40,435 nucleotides of DNA from Fidelibacterota bacterium (GCA_014381725.1 JACNLC010000041.1:1-40435), one strand, 5' to 3'; shown: positions 7,302 to 16,670, counted from the stretch's first letter. Notes: generated by a model from the sequence alone, not told the origin. A program made the numbers and translations.

Positions 7302-9711
7302 AAAGATTATACTAACATTTATTTTATTATCTCTGTTCTTTGCACAAACACAAACAATCAAGATTTTAGATATCAATGTTGTCGGCAATCACAGACTTTC
7401 GAATAATGATATTATTCGTATTTCACGATTGCATCAAGGCAAAGAAATCGATATGGAAGATATTCAGGATGGCATAAAAAACCTTTGGACCCTTAGGCAA
7501 TTCAGTGACATCCAAATTTTAGTAAATGATGAAACTCTTAAAGGAATATCCTTAACAATTTCCGTTGAAGAATTTTCAATATTGAATGAAATTAGTTTCA
7601 AAGGAAATAAAAAAATAAAAGATAAAAAACTCAAGGAAGAAATTGAACTAAAAATTGGACAACCTGTTTCCGAATACAATGTTTTTGAAGCAGTACAAAA
7701 AATTAAATCTTTGTATGTTGAAGAAAATTTCCACAATGTTTTGGTTGATACACTCAGTACACCAAGTGATAAGGAACAATCCTTAAATCTGACATTTGTA
7801 ATTACAGAAAACAAAAAACAAAAAATTCGTGAAGTGAATATTATTGGCAATTCTGCTTTTTCAGATGCAAAAATAATTCGACGCTTAAAGAACACACAAC
7901 CTTGGAAATGGTTTATGCCTTGGCGTGGGAAATATGATAAACAAGAATTCGAAACAGATTTGGAAACTCTCAAAATTTACTACAATAATCATGGGTATCG
8001 AGATTTTTATGTAATCAGCAAGAACATTGAAACATCTGAGGATGGGAATGGATTGGCTGTAAATCTCGATATTTATGAAGGTCCACAATATTTCATAAAA
8101 TCAATATCTTGGGAAGGAAATACAATCCACAAAGACGAAATACTGTCTGCAATATTTGGTTTGGAAAATGGTGATATATTTAATTTAGAAAAATTCCAAA
8201 TTGCAGTTTCTGAGAGGGTTAGTCCGCTTTATATGGATGATGGTTATTTTTACTTCCAGATTGAACCAGAAATTATTCCTTCTGGCTCAGATTCACTAAT
8301 TATAAACTTTCAAATTACTGAAAACAATAAAGTAAGAGTTAGAAAAATTGATATCTCAGGTAATGAAAAAACTCACGAGAATGTCATTCGGAGAGAATTA
8401 AATGTTTTCCCTGGAGAAATTTTTAACAGAAAAAAAATAATTGATAGCTATCGAGATATTATTATGCTTGATTATTTTGGTAATGTTCTCCCAGATGTAG
8501 TACCAATATCAGAAGATGAAATTGACATTACTATTGATGTTACTGAAAAAAGTTCTGACAGAGCTAATTTTTCTATGGGCTACAATGGAACTTACGGTTT
8601 CACCGGAGGAGGTGGATTTGAATTCAAAAACTTCCGAGGACGAGGACAGACACTTTCAATTTCCTACAATCGTGGCTTGGGCGGCGGAACATCTTCTGCA
8701 AGTGGAGTATCGCCTTATTATTCTGGTCAAAATACAACATCAAGTTTTCAGTCATTTTCTTTACAATTTGTAGAGCCTTGGTTGATGGATACTCCAAATC
8801 TAGTTGGTGCATCTATCTATTATTCTGAGCGAGGAAAAGGTCAAGGAAACTATCTTCCGTTTGATGTTCATCAGACAATAGCATCTACTCGTTGGGGAAG
8901 ACGGTTCAAATGGCCTGATTATCTATTTAGAGGCACTTGGATTGCTCGTACTTCTTACAATAGATATTTCGCTTCAACAGAAAGTGAGTTAACCTCATAT
9001 TCTGGATTTGGTACAGATATTGGAAATTTTATTGTCCATTCAAACGGAGAATATTACTTCCCCACTTCTGGTGTTTCATTAACTCAGATTATTGCTCGAG
9101 ACAGTCGTAATCATCCAGAATTTCCATCTGCAGGTTCACAATTTACTTGGACTTCTGTTCTATCTGGTTCATTCCTCGGTGGTGATGAAGATTATCATAA
9201 ACATGAATTTGAATTTCATTGGTTTTCTCCACTTATCAGTAAATTAGTTATGCATCAATGGATGAAAGCAGGAGCAGTAAAATCAATTTCTGTTTCTGAA
9301 GGAGAACGATCTATTATACCTCCAAATTCTAAATTCTTTATGGGAGGAAGTGGAATTCCCTACGGTGAAATGTTAAGAGGATATGACGATTTTGCAATAG
9401 GACCTCAAAACAACTATTTCAGACCTAAAGGTGGTAACACTATGCTGAAATATTGTCTTGAACTGAGATTCCCCTTTGCTGAAAATCCAACTGTTTACAG
9501 TTTGGTTTTTGCAGAAGCGGGAAATGTCTGGGATAATTTTGAAACCATAGATCCGTTTGACTTAAAACGATCGGCTGGTGCAGGAATTCGTGCGTATATT
9601 CAAATGCTTGGTATGATTGGATTTGACGCAGGATATGGTTTTGATGATATAAACGGAGATAATCAACCAGAAGGATGGAACTATCATATTCTATTTGGTA
9701 TGCCGTTTTAA
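7294..9711 (+). CDS. bamA: Outer membrane protein assembly factor BamA
   Basis: BamA is the Omp85 core of the outer-membrane beta-barrel insertase. The 805-residue protein has a signal peptide ending near FFAQ, five POTRA domains (about 22-95, 96-170, 175-260, 263-345, 347-425; boundaries by eye from the recurrent I..GN motif) and a 16-strand-type barrel from about 430 to the terminal F. The barrel carries the MLRGYDDF version of the conserved V/IRGF loop-6 motif. The length is standard. It overlaps uppS and is followed by skp, lpxD and lpxC-fabZ, the usual outer-membrane neighbourhood. Confidence 0.96.
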   Translation: MIKKIILTFILLSLFFAQTQTIKILDINVVGNHRLSNNDIIRISRLHQGKEIDMEDIQDGIKNLWTLRQFSDIQILVNDETLKGISLTISVEEFSILNEISFKGNKKIKDKKLKEEIELKIGQPVSEYNVFEAVQKIKSLYVEENFHNVLVDTLSTPSDKEQSLNLTFVITENKKQKIREVNIIGNSAFSDAKIIRRLKNTQPWKWFMPWRGKYDKQEFETDLETLKIYYNNHGYRDFYVISKNIETSEDGNGLAVNLDIYEGPQYFIKSISWEGNTIHKDEILSAIFGLENGDIFNLEKFQIAVSERVSPLYMDDGYFYFQIEPEIIPSGSDSLIINFQITENNKVRVRKIDISGNEKTHENVIRRELNVFPGEIFNRKKIIDSYRDIIMLDYFGNVLPDVVPISEDEIDITIDVTEKSSDRANFSMGYNGTYGFTGGGGFEFKNFRGRGQTLSISYNRGLGGGTSSASGVSPYYSGQNTTSSFQSFSLQFVEPWLMDTPNLVGASIYYSERGKGQGNYLPFDVHQTIASTRWGRRFKWPDYLFRGTWIARTSYNRYFASTESELTSYSGFGTDIGNFIVHSNGEYYFPTSGVSLTQIIARDSRNHPEFPSAGSQFTWTSVLSGSFLGGDEDYHKHEFEFHWFSPLISKLVMHQWMKAGAVKSISVSEGERSIIPPNSKFFMGGSGIPYGEMLRGYDDFAIGPQNNYFRPKGGNTMLKYCLELRFPFAENPTVYSLVFAEAGNVWDNFETIDPFDLKRSAGAGIRAYIQMLGMIGFDAGYGFDDINGDNQPEGWNYHILFGMPF

Positions 9712-9738
9712 TAATAGTTTTTAATGAAAGGTAATAAA

Positions 9739-10263
9739 ATGAGACAGAAAATAACTTATACACTTCTAGCAATTGCTTCTTTAGCACTTGTCTTTGCAGA
9801 AATGAAGATTGGATATATTGACTCTAATCGGATTATGACTGAATATGATCAAGTAAGGCAAATTCAAGCAGAACTAGAAAAAGAACAACGGAAAATTGAA
9901 GCTGAGTTTAATGATCTTCTTGTTCAGCTTGATAGCTTAAAGCAGGATTTTGAAAGACAACGACTGTTAATGAGTGAAAATCGACGAGAGGAAAAAAAGA
10001 ATGAAATCCTAAGAGCTGAAGCTGAAGCTCAGGAATTTCAACTGAAAAAAGTGGGTCCAGAAGGCGAAATCTATAGAAAGCAAGCTCAACTTCTCAATCC
10101 TATATTGGAAGATATTAACAAAATCATCAGTAATATTGGTGCAGAAAAAGGTTATGATTATATTTTAGATGCAGTTTCGGGATCAATTGTTTATGCAATA
10201 GATAGCCACGACCTTACAGATGCTGTTTTAGAACAACTAAAAGGCACTACAGAAGAAGATTAA
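9739..10263 (+). CDS. skp: Periplasmic chaperone Skp/OmpH
   Basis: This periplasmic holdase delivers unfolded outer-membrane proteins to BamA. I place the start at the ATG at 9739 because AAAGG at 9727-9731 stands 7 bases before it; the ATG at 9724 would overlap that site and add five residues before a normal signal peptide (RQKITYTLLAIASLALVFAE). The mature part starts with KIGYIDSNRIM, has a long charged helical region (QAELEKEQRKIEAEFNDLL and onward) that forms the coiled-coil tentacles, and ends with the short GYDYILDAV strand. At 174 residues it matches the OmpH family. Confidence 0.93.
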   Translation: MRQKITYTLLAIASLALVFAEMKIGYIDSNRIMTEYDQVRQIQAELEKEQRKIEAEFNDLLVQLDSLKQDFERQRLLMSENRREEKKNEILRAEAEAQEFQLKKVGPEGEIYRKQAQLLNPILEDINKIISNIGAEKGYDYILDAVSGSIVYAIDSHDLTDAVLEQLKGTTEED

Positions 10264-10284
10264 GTAACCAAATTAGTAAATACA

Positions 10285-11310
10285 ATGTTAACTGTTAAAC
10301 AAATATCTGAACACATTAATGGCACAATAGTTGGAGATGAAAATCTAGCTATTTCTGGTGTTGGAAGATTAGAAAATGGGAAAACTGGTAGTATTTCGTT
10401 TTTATCTCAAGCCAAATATATTAAGTTTTTCGAAAATTCAAATGCGTCAGCAGTTATTGTAAGTAAGAATTTTGATCAAGATTCTTACGGAAAAACACTA
10501 ATCAAAGTGGAAAATCCGAGTTTGGGTTTTGCACAAACTCTTGAACTTTTTGACACTCGCAAAACAGAGACGGTTGGAATTCATCCAACAGCAAATATTG
10601 CTAAAAATGCAAAATTGGGGGATAACTTACGAATTTCGCAATTCGCTGTCATTGAAGATAGTGCTGAAATTGGTGATAATTCATCAATTGGAGCGGGTTC
10701 ATTTATTGGAAATAATACTACAATTGGAAAAAATACAACTATACATCCAAATGTAACCATTTATGACCAATCAATTATCGGAGATAATGTTACAATTGAT
10801 TCGGGTACTGTTATCGGCGCTGATGGTTTCGGATGGGTTACAGATAAAGGTAAACACAATAAAATCCCCCAAATTGGAAGAGTTGTTATTCACAATAATG
10901 TATGGATTGGAGCAAACTGTTGTATTGACCGAGGAACTTTCCAAAATACAACAATAGGTGAACATACTAAACTAGATAATCTTATTCAAATTGCACACAA
11001 TGTCCAGATTGGAAAAAGTTGTTTACTCGCCGCTCTAGTTGGAATTGCAGGCAGTACAACCATCGGAGATTTTGTAACCTTAGCTGGTCAAGTTGGTGTT
11101 GTAGGACATATATCGATTGGCGATAGATGTGTAGTTGCATCCAAATCTGCAGTTATGAAATCTATTGAACCAGGTTCATTTATTTCAGGAATTCCAGCTC
11201 GTAATCATCTTGCACGACGCAAGCAAGATGTCGTAACTTTCCAATTACCTGAGTTATTGAAAAGAGTTCGAGAACTCGAAACAAAATTAAAATTATTAGA
11301 AAAGGGATAG
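10285..11310 (+). CDS. lpxD: UDP-3-O-acylglucosamine N-acyltransferase LpxD
   Basis: LpxD adds the second (amide) acyl chain in lipid A synthesis, using acyl-ACP. The 341-residue protein has an N-terminal uridine-binding domain (ISGVGRLENGKTGSISFLS) and a central left-handed beta-helix of hexapeptide repeats (residues about 100-300, many of the form I/VG.N). It includes GADGFGWV and IQIAHNVQIG with the catalytic His, and ends in a short helical tail rich in L, K and E. It lies between skp and lpxC-fabZ with 21 and 4 base gaps. Confidence 0.96.
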   Translation: MLTVKQISEHINGTIVGDENLAISGVGRLENGKTGSISFLSQAKYIKFFENSNASAVIVSKNFDQDSYGKTLIKVENPSLGFAQTLELFDTRKTETVGIHPTANIAKNAKLGDNLRISQFAVIEDSAEIGDNSSIGAGSFIGNNTTIGKNTTIHPNVTIYDQSIIGDNVTIDSGTVIGADGFGWVTDKGKHNKIPQIGRVVIHNNVWIGANCCIDRGTFQNTTIGEHTKLDNLIQIAHNVQIGKSCLLAALVGIAGSTTIGDFVTLAGQVGVVGHISIGDRCVVASKSAVMKSIEPGSFISGIPARNHLARRKQDVVTFQLPELLKRVRELETKLKLLEKG

Positions 11311-11314
11311 AGAT

Positions 11315-12733
11315 TTGTCAGAAGAAAACTATCAGCATTCAAAATATCAAAAAACTATTAGAAAGTCGGTTGAACTTAGTGGAATAGGATTACATACTGG
11401 TGTAGAATCTACAGCTATTTTTCAACCTGCACCACCAAATACAGGTATCCGTTTCAAGAGATTGGATTTGGAAGATTGTCCTGAAATATTAGCTGACATT
11501 GATCATGTTATAGATATTTCGCGAGGAACATCAATCGGTCAGAATGGAAATCGAATTCATACTGTTGAACATATTTTGGCTGCTGTAACAGGATTGCAAA
11601 TTGACAATATACTCATAGAATTAACCAATAAAGAACCTCCTGTAATGGATGGTAGTGCAAAACCATTTGTGGATGTTCTTTTAGAAGCTGGAATTGAAGA
11701 GCAAAGTGCATATAGAGAAGAATTGGTCATAGATAGAACTATTTCTTATAGCGACCCTGAACGAGGTGTTGATATTTATGTACTTCCTTCTAAACGATTT
11801 AGCATAACTTTTATGACTGACTACAATTTTTCCTCTCTTGGGACACAATATATGGCATTGTACTCTCTTGGAAATGATTTTGTTGAGCGAATTGCACCTT
11901 CTAGAACTTATTGTTTTTTCTCTGAAATCAAAGAGTTAAAAGAACAAGGTTTGATTATGGGTGGTGGAATTGATAATGCTGTTGTTTTCCTAGATAGAAA
12001 AGTTCGAAAAGATGAATTAGAAATTGTTGCTGATATGTTCAATGCTGGTCAGGAAATTTTCGCTGGTGACAATGGAATTATGAACGGTGTAAAACTTCGT
12101 TTCCAAAATGAACCAGTTCGTCACAAAATATTGGACTTAATCGGAGATTTGGCGTTACTCGGAATGCCAATTCGAGGGCATATCATTGCTGCAAAAAGTG
12201 GACATGCTGCAAATATAGAGTTAGTAAAGAACATTAAAAAAGCATACAGTAATAAAATAATTGCAAAACGGAAACAGCAAGAAGCGACAAATCTTAAATT
12301 TGATATTCAAGCAATTTTGAAAGTTATGCCTCATCGTTATCCTTTTTTACTAATCGACAGAATATTGGATGTTGAACCGGGTAAGGTAGTTCATGCATTG
12401 AAAAATGTAACGATTAATGAACCTTATTTTCAAGGACATTTCCCGGAACAGCCTGTTATGCCTGGAGTGATGATTTTAGAAACGATGGCTCAAGCTGGTG
12501 GATTTCTGATTCTTAATTCTATTCCAAACCCGGAAACAAAATTGATGTATTTTACTGCAATTAATAAATCAAAGTTTAGAAAAGTAGTTGTACCTGGAGA
12601 TCAAATACATTTCGAAGTTTCATTATTGAAGTTCAAATTGAATACATGCAAAATCGCAGGGAAGGCGATTGTGGATGGTAAAGTAGTTGCTGAATCTGAA
12701 ATGATGGCTTCAGTCGTCGATAGGAGCAGTTAG
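11315..12733 (+). CDS. lpxC: Bifunctional LpxC-FabZ fusion
   Basis: This fusion joins UDP-3-O-acyl-GlcNAc deacetylase (LpxC, the committed step of lipid A synthesis) to (3R)-hydroxyacyl-ACP dehydratase (FabZ). Residues 1-310 are LpxC, with SVELSGIGLHTG at the start, the zinc-binding TVEHILAAVTG and HKILDLIGDLAL, and the GHIIAAKSGH end. After a short charged linker, residues about 326-472 are FabZ with LKVMPHRYPFLLIDRI and GHFPEQPVMPGVMILE. The fusion is typical of Bacteroidetes, Chlorobi and relatives. The start is TTG at 11315 after GGGA. Its last codons contain the Shine-Dalgarno of lpxA. Confidence 0.96.
   Translation: MSEENYQHSKYQKTIRKSVELSGIGLHTGVESTAIFQPAPPNTGIRFKRLDLEDCPEILADIDHVIDISRGTSIGQNGNRIHTVEHILAAVTGLQIDNILIELTNKEPPVMDGSAKPFVDVLLEAGIEEQSAYREELVIDRTISYSDPERGVDIYVLPSKRFSITFMTDYNFSSLGTQYMALYSLGNDFVERIAPSRTYCFFSEIKELKEQGLIMGGGIDNAVVFLDRKVRKDELEIVADMFNAGQEIFAGDNGIMNGVKLRFQNEPVRHKILDLIGDLALLGMPIRGHIIAAKSGHAANIELVKNIKKAYSNKIIAKRKQQEATNLKFDIQAILKVMPHRYPFLLIDRILDVEPGKVVHALKNVTINEPYFQGHFPEQPVMPGVMILETMAQAGGFLILNSIPNPETKLMYFTAINKSKFRKVVVPGDQIHFEVSLLKFKLNTCKIAGKAIVDGKVVAESEMMASVVDRSS
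12723..12726 (+). promoter_or_regulatory. Shine-Dalgarno GGAG that sets the lpxA start
   Basis: GGAG lies inside the last codons of fabZ, 8 bases before the ATC at 12735. This is normal SD-to-start spacing and is the main reason for placing the lpxA start at a non-canonical codon. Confidence 0.6.
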
Positions 12734-12734
12734 T

Positions 12735-13505
12735 ATCTCACTTATTCATCCAACAGCATTAATAGATCAAACAACTCGACTCGGAGTTAATGTAGAAGTT
12801 GGTCCGTTTTCTGTAATTGAAGAAAATGTAATAATCGGTGACAACACAAAAATCTCATCTCATGTTTCTATCAAAAGTAATACTGTAATTGGAGATGATT
12901 GTAACATTTTTCAACACGCAATATTAGGAGAAATTCCTCAAGACTTAAAATTTGGTGGTGAAAAAACTTTTCTTGAAATTGGTGATAGAACAACTGTAAG
13001 AGAATGTTGTACACTTAATCGAGGTACTGATGATCGCGGGAAAACAACAATCGGAAGTGATGTTTTGCTAATGGCTTATGTACATGTTGCTCACGATTGT
13101 GTTATTGGAGACAAATCAATTTTGGCGAATGCTGTTCAGCTTGGAGGGCATGTATCTTTGGGTTATCATGTTACTGTTGGAGGGATGACTCCTATCCACC
13201 AATTTTGCAGAGTCGGAGACCACGCGTTTGTTGGTGGTGCTTACAGAGTAGTTCAAGATGTACCTCCGTACATTCTAGTATCTGGTGAACCACTTCGTTA
13301 CGCTGGAACAAATGTAATTGGACTTCGCCGGAGAGGATTTTCTCAAGAAACGCGGACGCTTATCAAAAAAGCTTATCGATATATTTATCGTTCAGAATTA
13401 ACCTTATCAAAAGCGATTGAATCAATCAAAATTGAGTTGAAACAAACATCTGAAATTCAGAGCATTCTTAACTTCATTGAAAATAGTGAACGCGGACTTG
13501 TTTAA
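12735..13505 (+). CDS. lpxA: UDP-N-acetylglucosamine O-acyltransferase LpxA, apparent ATC start
   Basis: LpxA performs the first acylation of UDP-GlcNAc in lipid A synthesis. Read from 12735 it gives 256 residues, the family length, beginning like other LpxA proteins with (I/M)SLIHPTALID. It continues with hexapeptide coils (VNVEVGPFSVIEENVIIGDN), the catalytic-histidine motif YVHVAHDCVIGD, and the C-terminal GTNVIGLRRRGFS. No ATG, GTG or TTG exists in this frame between the upstream stop at 12702 and the internal TTG at 13065, which would discard about 110 residues of the beta-helix. GGAG at 12723 sits correctly for ATC at 12735. A sequencing error or a +1 shift from fabZ cannot be excluded. 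Confidence 0.88.
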   Translation: MSLIHPTALIDQTTRLGVNVEVGPFSVIEENVIIGDNTKISSHVSIKSNTVIGDDCNIFQHAILGEIPQDLKFGGEKTFLEIGDRTTVRECCTLNRGTDDRGKTTIGSDVLLMAYVHVAHDCVIGDKSILANAVQLGGHVSLGYHVTVGGMTPIHQFCRVGDHAFVGGAYRVVQDVPPYILVSGEPLRYAGTNVIGLRRRGFSQETRTLIKKAYRYIYRSELTLSKAIESIKIELKQTSEIQSILNFIENSERGLV

Positions 13506-13645
13506 TCGTTTACAGAAATTTATAACACACAATTGAAATGGTTAACTTACTAAGTAAATACTTCGTAACCCCCGAAAGTCTGGTGTTGCCATACAAAAAT
13601 AATCAAAACCGTTTTACCTATCAGTACTCGTTGCTTCATAGGATC

Positions 13646-14224
13646 ATGAGGAACGGTTTATTTCTATTTCTGTTGATTTCTTTTATGTTTTCTACAGAAA
13701 AACACTTTGCATCAGAAGTTTCGCAAATTACTTATCAACCTTTGGAATTCTCGAGCATCTCAATTTCTGCATCATCTCAATATTCTGAGAATCAATTTAC
13801 CAATAACATTTGTTCAGTTTGGTGGCCAAGTCCAAATCTCTTCATTTCAGCAGGAATGTCACCAAACAAATCTGACGATGACATCAATCTCTATTATCAT
13901 TCGTCGTTAGGTTATACGCCACTATGGACATTATCAGATAAATTTAGCACTACAGTTTCAATAGGAATGCACCGATTTAGATTTTCTGATGAAGGCGATT
14001 TTCGCTGGTATCATTTCGCTATACTTGAATCCGTAAATTTCTTTGAAATTGACTGGAATTTAAACTGGATTTACTTATTTGATACAGATTGGGAACATCA
14101 TCAACTTCAGGTTGAAACAGCGAAAACAATTAAAGAATTATACCAAGTTCATTTTGGATTTACAACACAACTTTTGGATAAAATTAAGTTTACACCATCA
14201 ATCAAAATTTCTTTAGCATTATGA
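13646..14224 (+). CDS. Uncharacterised secreted protein, possibly outer-membrane, between lpxA and dxr
   Basis: I do not recognise the family. The frame is open from 13538, but the ATG at 13646 gives a proper signal peptide (MRNGLFLFLLISFMFSTEKH), so I prefer it (192 residues). The mature part is rich in Ser, Phe, Trp and Tyr with alternating polar and hydrophobic stretches such as LEFSSISISASSQY and KIKFTPSIKISLAL, which fits a small beta-barrel or beta-sandwich facing the outer membrane. There is no cysteine after the signal to make a lipoprotein. It overlaps dxr by four bases (ATGA), so it is translated within the envelope operon and probably serves envelope biogenesis. Confidence 0.7.
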   Translation: MRNGLFLFLLISFMFSTEKHFASEVSQITYQPLEFSSISISASSQYSENQFTNNICSVWWPSPNLFISAGMSPNKSDDDINLYYHSSLGYTPLWTLSDKFSTTVSIGMHRFRFSDEGDFRWYHFAILESVNFFEIDWNLNWIYLFDTDWEHHQLQVETAKTIKELYQVHFGFTTQLLDKIKFTPSIKISLAL

Positions 14225-15381
14225 AAAAAATCGGAATTTTAGGTTCAACTGGTTCAATCGGGACACAAACTTTAGAAGTAGTTCGTCGTCAACCAACAGA
14301 TTTTTCTGTTGAATATTTGTCATCCAACAGAAATGTAAAACTTCTTGCGGAACAGGCAATTCAAACAGGTGCATCGATCGTGTGCATTGCTGACGAATCT
14401 TACAAAGAAGAACTACAAAATTTACTCAATGGGAATTCTGTTGAAATCATCGCAGGAAGAAAAGCTCTTATTGAACTCGCAGGAAATAACTCCATAGACT
14501 TAATGGTTAATGGGCTTGTTGGTGCTCCGGGAATGGAACCAACAATTTCAGCAATTCGTAACGGAATAGATGTTGCATTATCAAACAAAGAAAGTTTGGT
14601 GATGGCTGGTGAATTAATAAACTCACTTCTCGAAAAACATAATGTAAAACTATACCCGATTGACAGCGAACATAGTGCAATTTGGCAATGTTTGATTGGC
14701 GAAAAGGTTTCGCAAATTCATCGACTGATTCTCACTGGTTCCGGTGGTCCGTTTAGGACTAAACCTGTTGAGCAATTTTCACGAATTACAAAAGCGGATG
14801 CTCTAAATCATCCAAATTGGGATATGGGTGCCAAGATTACTATCGATTCTGCAACGATGATGAACAAAGGTTTGGAAGTCATCGAAGCTCGTTGGTTGTT
14901 TGATATGCCTCCAAATAAAATTGATATCGTTGTGCATCCGCAATCCATAATCCACTCGATGGTGGAATTTTATGACGGTTCTGTAAAAGCTCAACTTGGA
15001 CTTCCAAGTATGAAAATTCCAATTCAGTATGCTCTAAATTATCCAAATCATACCGGGACTAAATGGGATAATTTGGATTTAACAAAAATTGGTAATCTAA
15101 CATTTGAAAAACCTGATTTGCCTAAATTCAAGTGCATAAAGTTGGCCTATGATGCACTTCAATTAGGTGATTCTTATCCTATAGTTTTGAATGTTGCTAA
15201 CGATACTGTAGTTCAAGCCTTTCTCGATGAAAAAGTAAGTTTTACAGATATCCCTAATTTTATTGAATCAGCGATGGATACTCACAAAGTCATCAAAAAA
15301 CCGGATTTAGAGGATATTGAAGATTTAACTGACTGGACACAACAATTCACACAAAATTTAATTAGAAAGAAAAATATATAG
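14221..15381 (+). CDS. dxr: 1-deoxy-D-xylulose 5-phosphate reductoisomerase
   Basis: Dxr converts DXP to MEP with NADPH, the committed step of the non-mevalonate isoprenoid pathway that supplies uppS. The 386-residue protein begins with the dinucleotide motif ILGSTGSIGTQTLEV, has ALSNKESLVMAGEL, the metal-binding IDSEHSAIWQCL, the LTGSGGPFR loop and HPNWDMGAKITIDSATMMNKGLE in the active site. It is full length. It starts in a four-base overlap with the preceding gene and ends sharing one base with rseP. Confidence 0.97.
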   Translation: MKKIGILGSTGSIGTQTLEVVRRQPTDFSVEYLSSNRNVKLLAEQAIQTGASIVCIADESYKEELQNLLNGNSVEIIAGRKALIELAGNNSIDLMVNGLVGAPGMEPTISAIRNGIDVALSNKESLVMAGELINSLLEKHNVKLYPIDSEHSAIWQCLIGEKVSQIHRLILTGSGGPFRTKPVEQFSRITKADALNHPNWDMGAKITIDSATMMNKGLEVIEARWLFDMPPNKIDIVVHPQSIIHSMVEFYDGSVKAQLGLPSMKIPIQYALNYPNHTGTKWDNLDLTKIGNLTFEKPDLPKFKCIKLAYDALQLGDSYPIVLNVANDTVVQAFLDEKVSFTDIPNFIESAMDTHKVIKKPDLEDIEDLTDWTQQFTQNLIRKKNI

Positions 15382-16457
15382 TGGTTACTTTATTATCATT
15401 CATTTTCGTTATTGGAGTCTTAGTTTTTGTTCACGAACTCGGACATTTTCTCGCAGCAAAATCCGTTGGAATGAAAGTTGAAAAATTCTATCTCGGGTTC
15501 AATTTATTCGGATTAGGATTACGCAAAAAATGGGGAGATACCGAATATGGTATAGGACTTTTCCCATTGGGTGGCTATGTAAAAGTTGCAGGTGTAATTG
15601 ACGAAAGTATGGACGATTCCACAACCGGTGAAGCTTGGGAATTTCAATCTAAAAATGCACTCCAACAAATTTGGTTTATGTCGGCCGGTGTGATAATGAA
15701 TGTTGTTTTAGCAATTGTGTTATTCACTATAATTACTTTCAAAATGGGGATTGGTGAACCAAATCCGCAACCAATAATCGGGCAAATTTTATCGTCGAAT
15801 GACTCACCCGCTCCAGCTGAACTTCTTGGTTTAGAAACCGGTGATAGAATTCTAGAAATTAACGGAATTACTGTAAATACTTGGGGAGAAATGACGGACA
15901 TTGTTCACAATCAACCAGAAACTATGGTTTTTGTTAAATGGCAAAGAGGTTTGTTGGAATATGCTGATTCTGTAAAAACAATATCTACCGAAATGGTTGT
16001 TGATGGTAAAATTAAAACTCTTGGAATGATCGGTATTTCTCCGGAAATTATTATCCACGAAGCTTCATTCTCGGAATCTGTGAGTGCCGGATTTATAAAA
16101 ACATTTCTTTGGCTCAATTTGACTGTTGAATCACTCAGTATGTTGATTACTGGTGAAGCATCTTTCGATGATGTGGGAGGTCCTGTGATGATTGCACAAA
16201 TTGCAGGAGAATCAGCTCGTTCGGGGATTTGGACATTATTCAACTTAATGGCAATTATTAGCATAAACTTAGCTTTGTTGAATATACTACCAATTCCTGG
16301 ACTTGATGGTGGGCATATTATTATTGCATCAATTGAAGGAATTTCACGACGAAAATTACCAGCAAAAATAAAAATGGGAGTTCAGCAATTCGGGATGTTG
16401 CTTCTACTCATTCTATTTGTTTTTATAATGATAAACGATATTTCACGATTATTTTGA
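15381..16457 (+). CDS. rseP: RseP/RIP-type site-2 zinc metalloprotease
   Basis: This inner-membrane intramembrane protease cleaves anti-sigma factors or signal-peptide remnants. Its GTG start shares one base with the dxr stop. The first transmembrane segment carries FVHELGHFLAAKSVGMKVEK (zinc ligands in HELGH, about residues 17-21). A PDZ domain lies at about 125-190 (APAELLGLETGDRILEINGI). The last membrane segments contain NILPIPGLDGGHII with the third zinc ligand Asp. At 358 residues with one PDZ it is nearer to the B. subtilis RasP type than to E. coli RseP with two. It is the last gene of the envelope operon. Confidence 0.95.
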   Translation: MVTLLSFIFVIGVLVFVHELGHFLAAKSVGMKVEKFYLGFNLFGLGLRKKWGDTEYGIGLFPLGGYVKVAGVIDESMDDSTTGEAWEFQSKNALQQIWFMSAGVIMNVVLAIVLFTIITFKMGIGEPNPQPIIGQILSSNDSPAPAELLGLETGDRILEINGITVNTWGEMTDIVHNQPETMVFVKWQRGLLEYADSVKTISTEMVVDGKIKTLGMIGISPEIIIHEASFSESVSAGFIKTFLWLNLTVESLSMLITGEASFDDVGGPVMIAQIAGESARSGIWTLFNLMAIISINLALLNILPIPGLDGGHIIIASIEGISRRKLPAKIKMGVQQFGMLLLLILFVFIMINDISRLF

Positions 16458-16670
16458 AGAAAACCAATTAACCACGAATTATAGTGATTACCCTAAAATG
16501 TTTTTCTGTGTAATCTTTTAATCTGAGTTTATCTGTGATACTGACAATGTTTTAAACTTTCACAACGAACATCAAAAATCCAACACCAAAACATAGTTGT
16601 TAGTTTTCCAAATCTTAATTCTTAACCGTATTCATTTATTTTTAGGAATAGGGTATCACATTTTTCTGTT

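Noticed and set aside
7464-7973. 169-residue minus-strand open frame inside bamA
   Set aside because: It lies wholly opposite conserved POTRA coding sequence and has no family features.
13065-13505. A short 146-residue LpxA starting at TTG 13065
   Set aside because: Clear LpxA hexapeptide sequence continues upstream in frame to 12735; a start at 13065 would remove half of the beta-helix.
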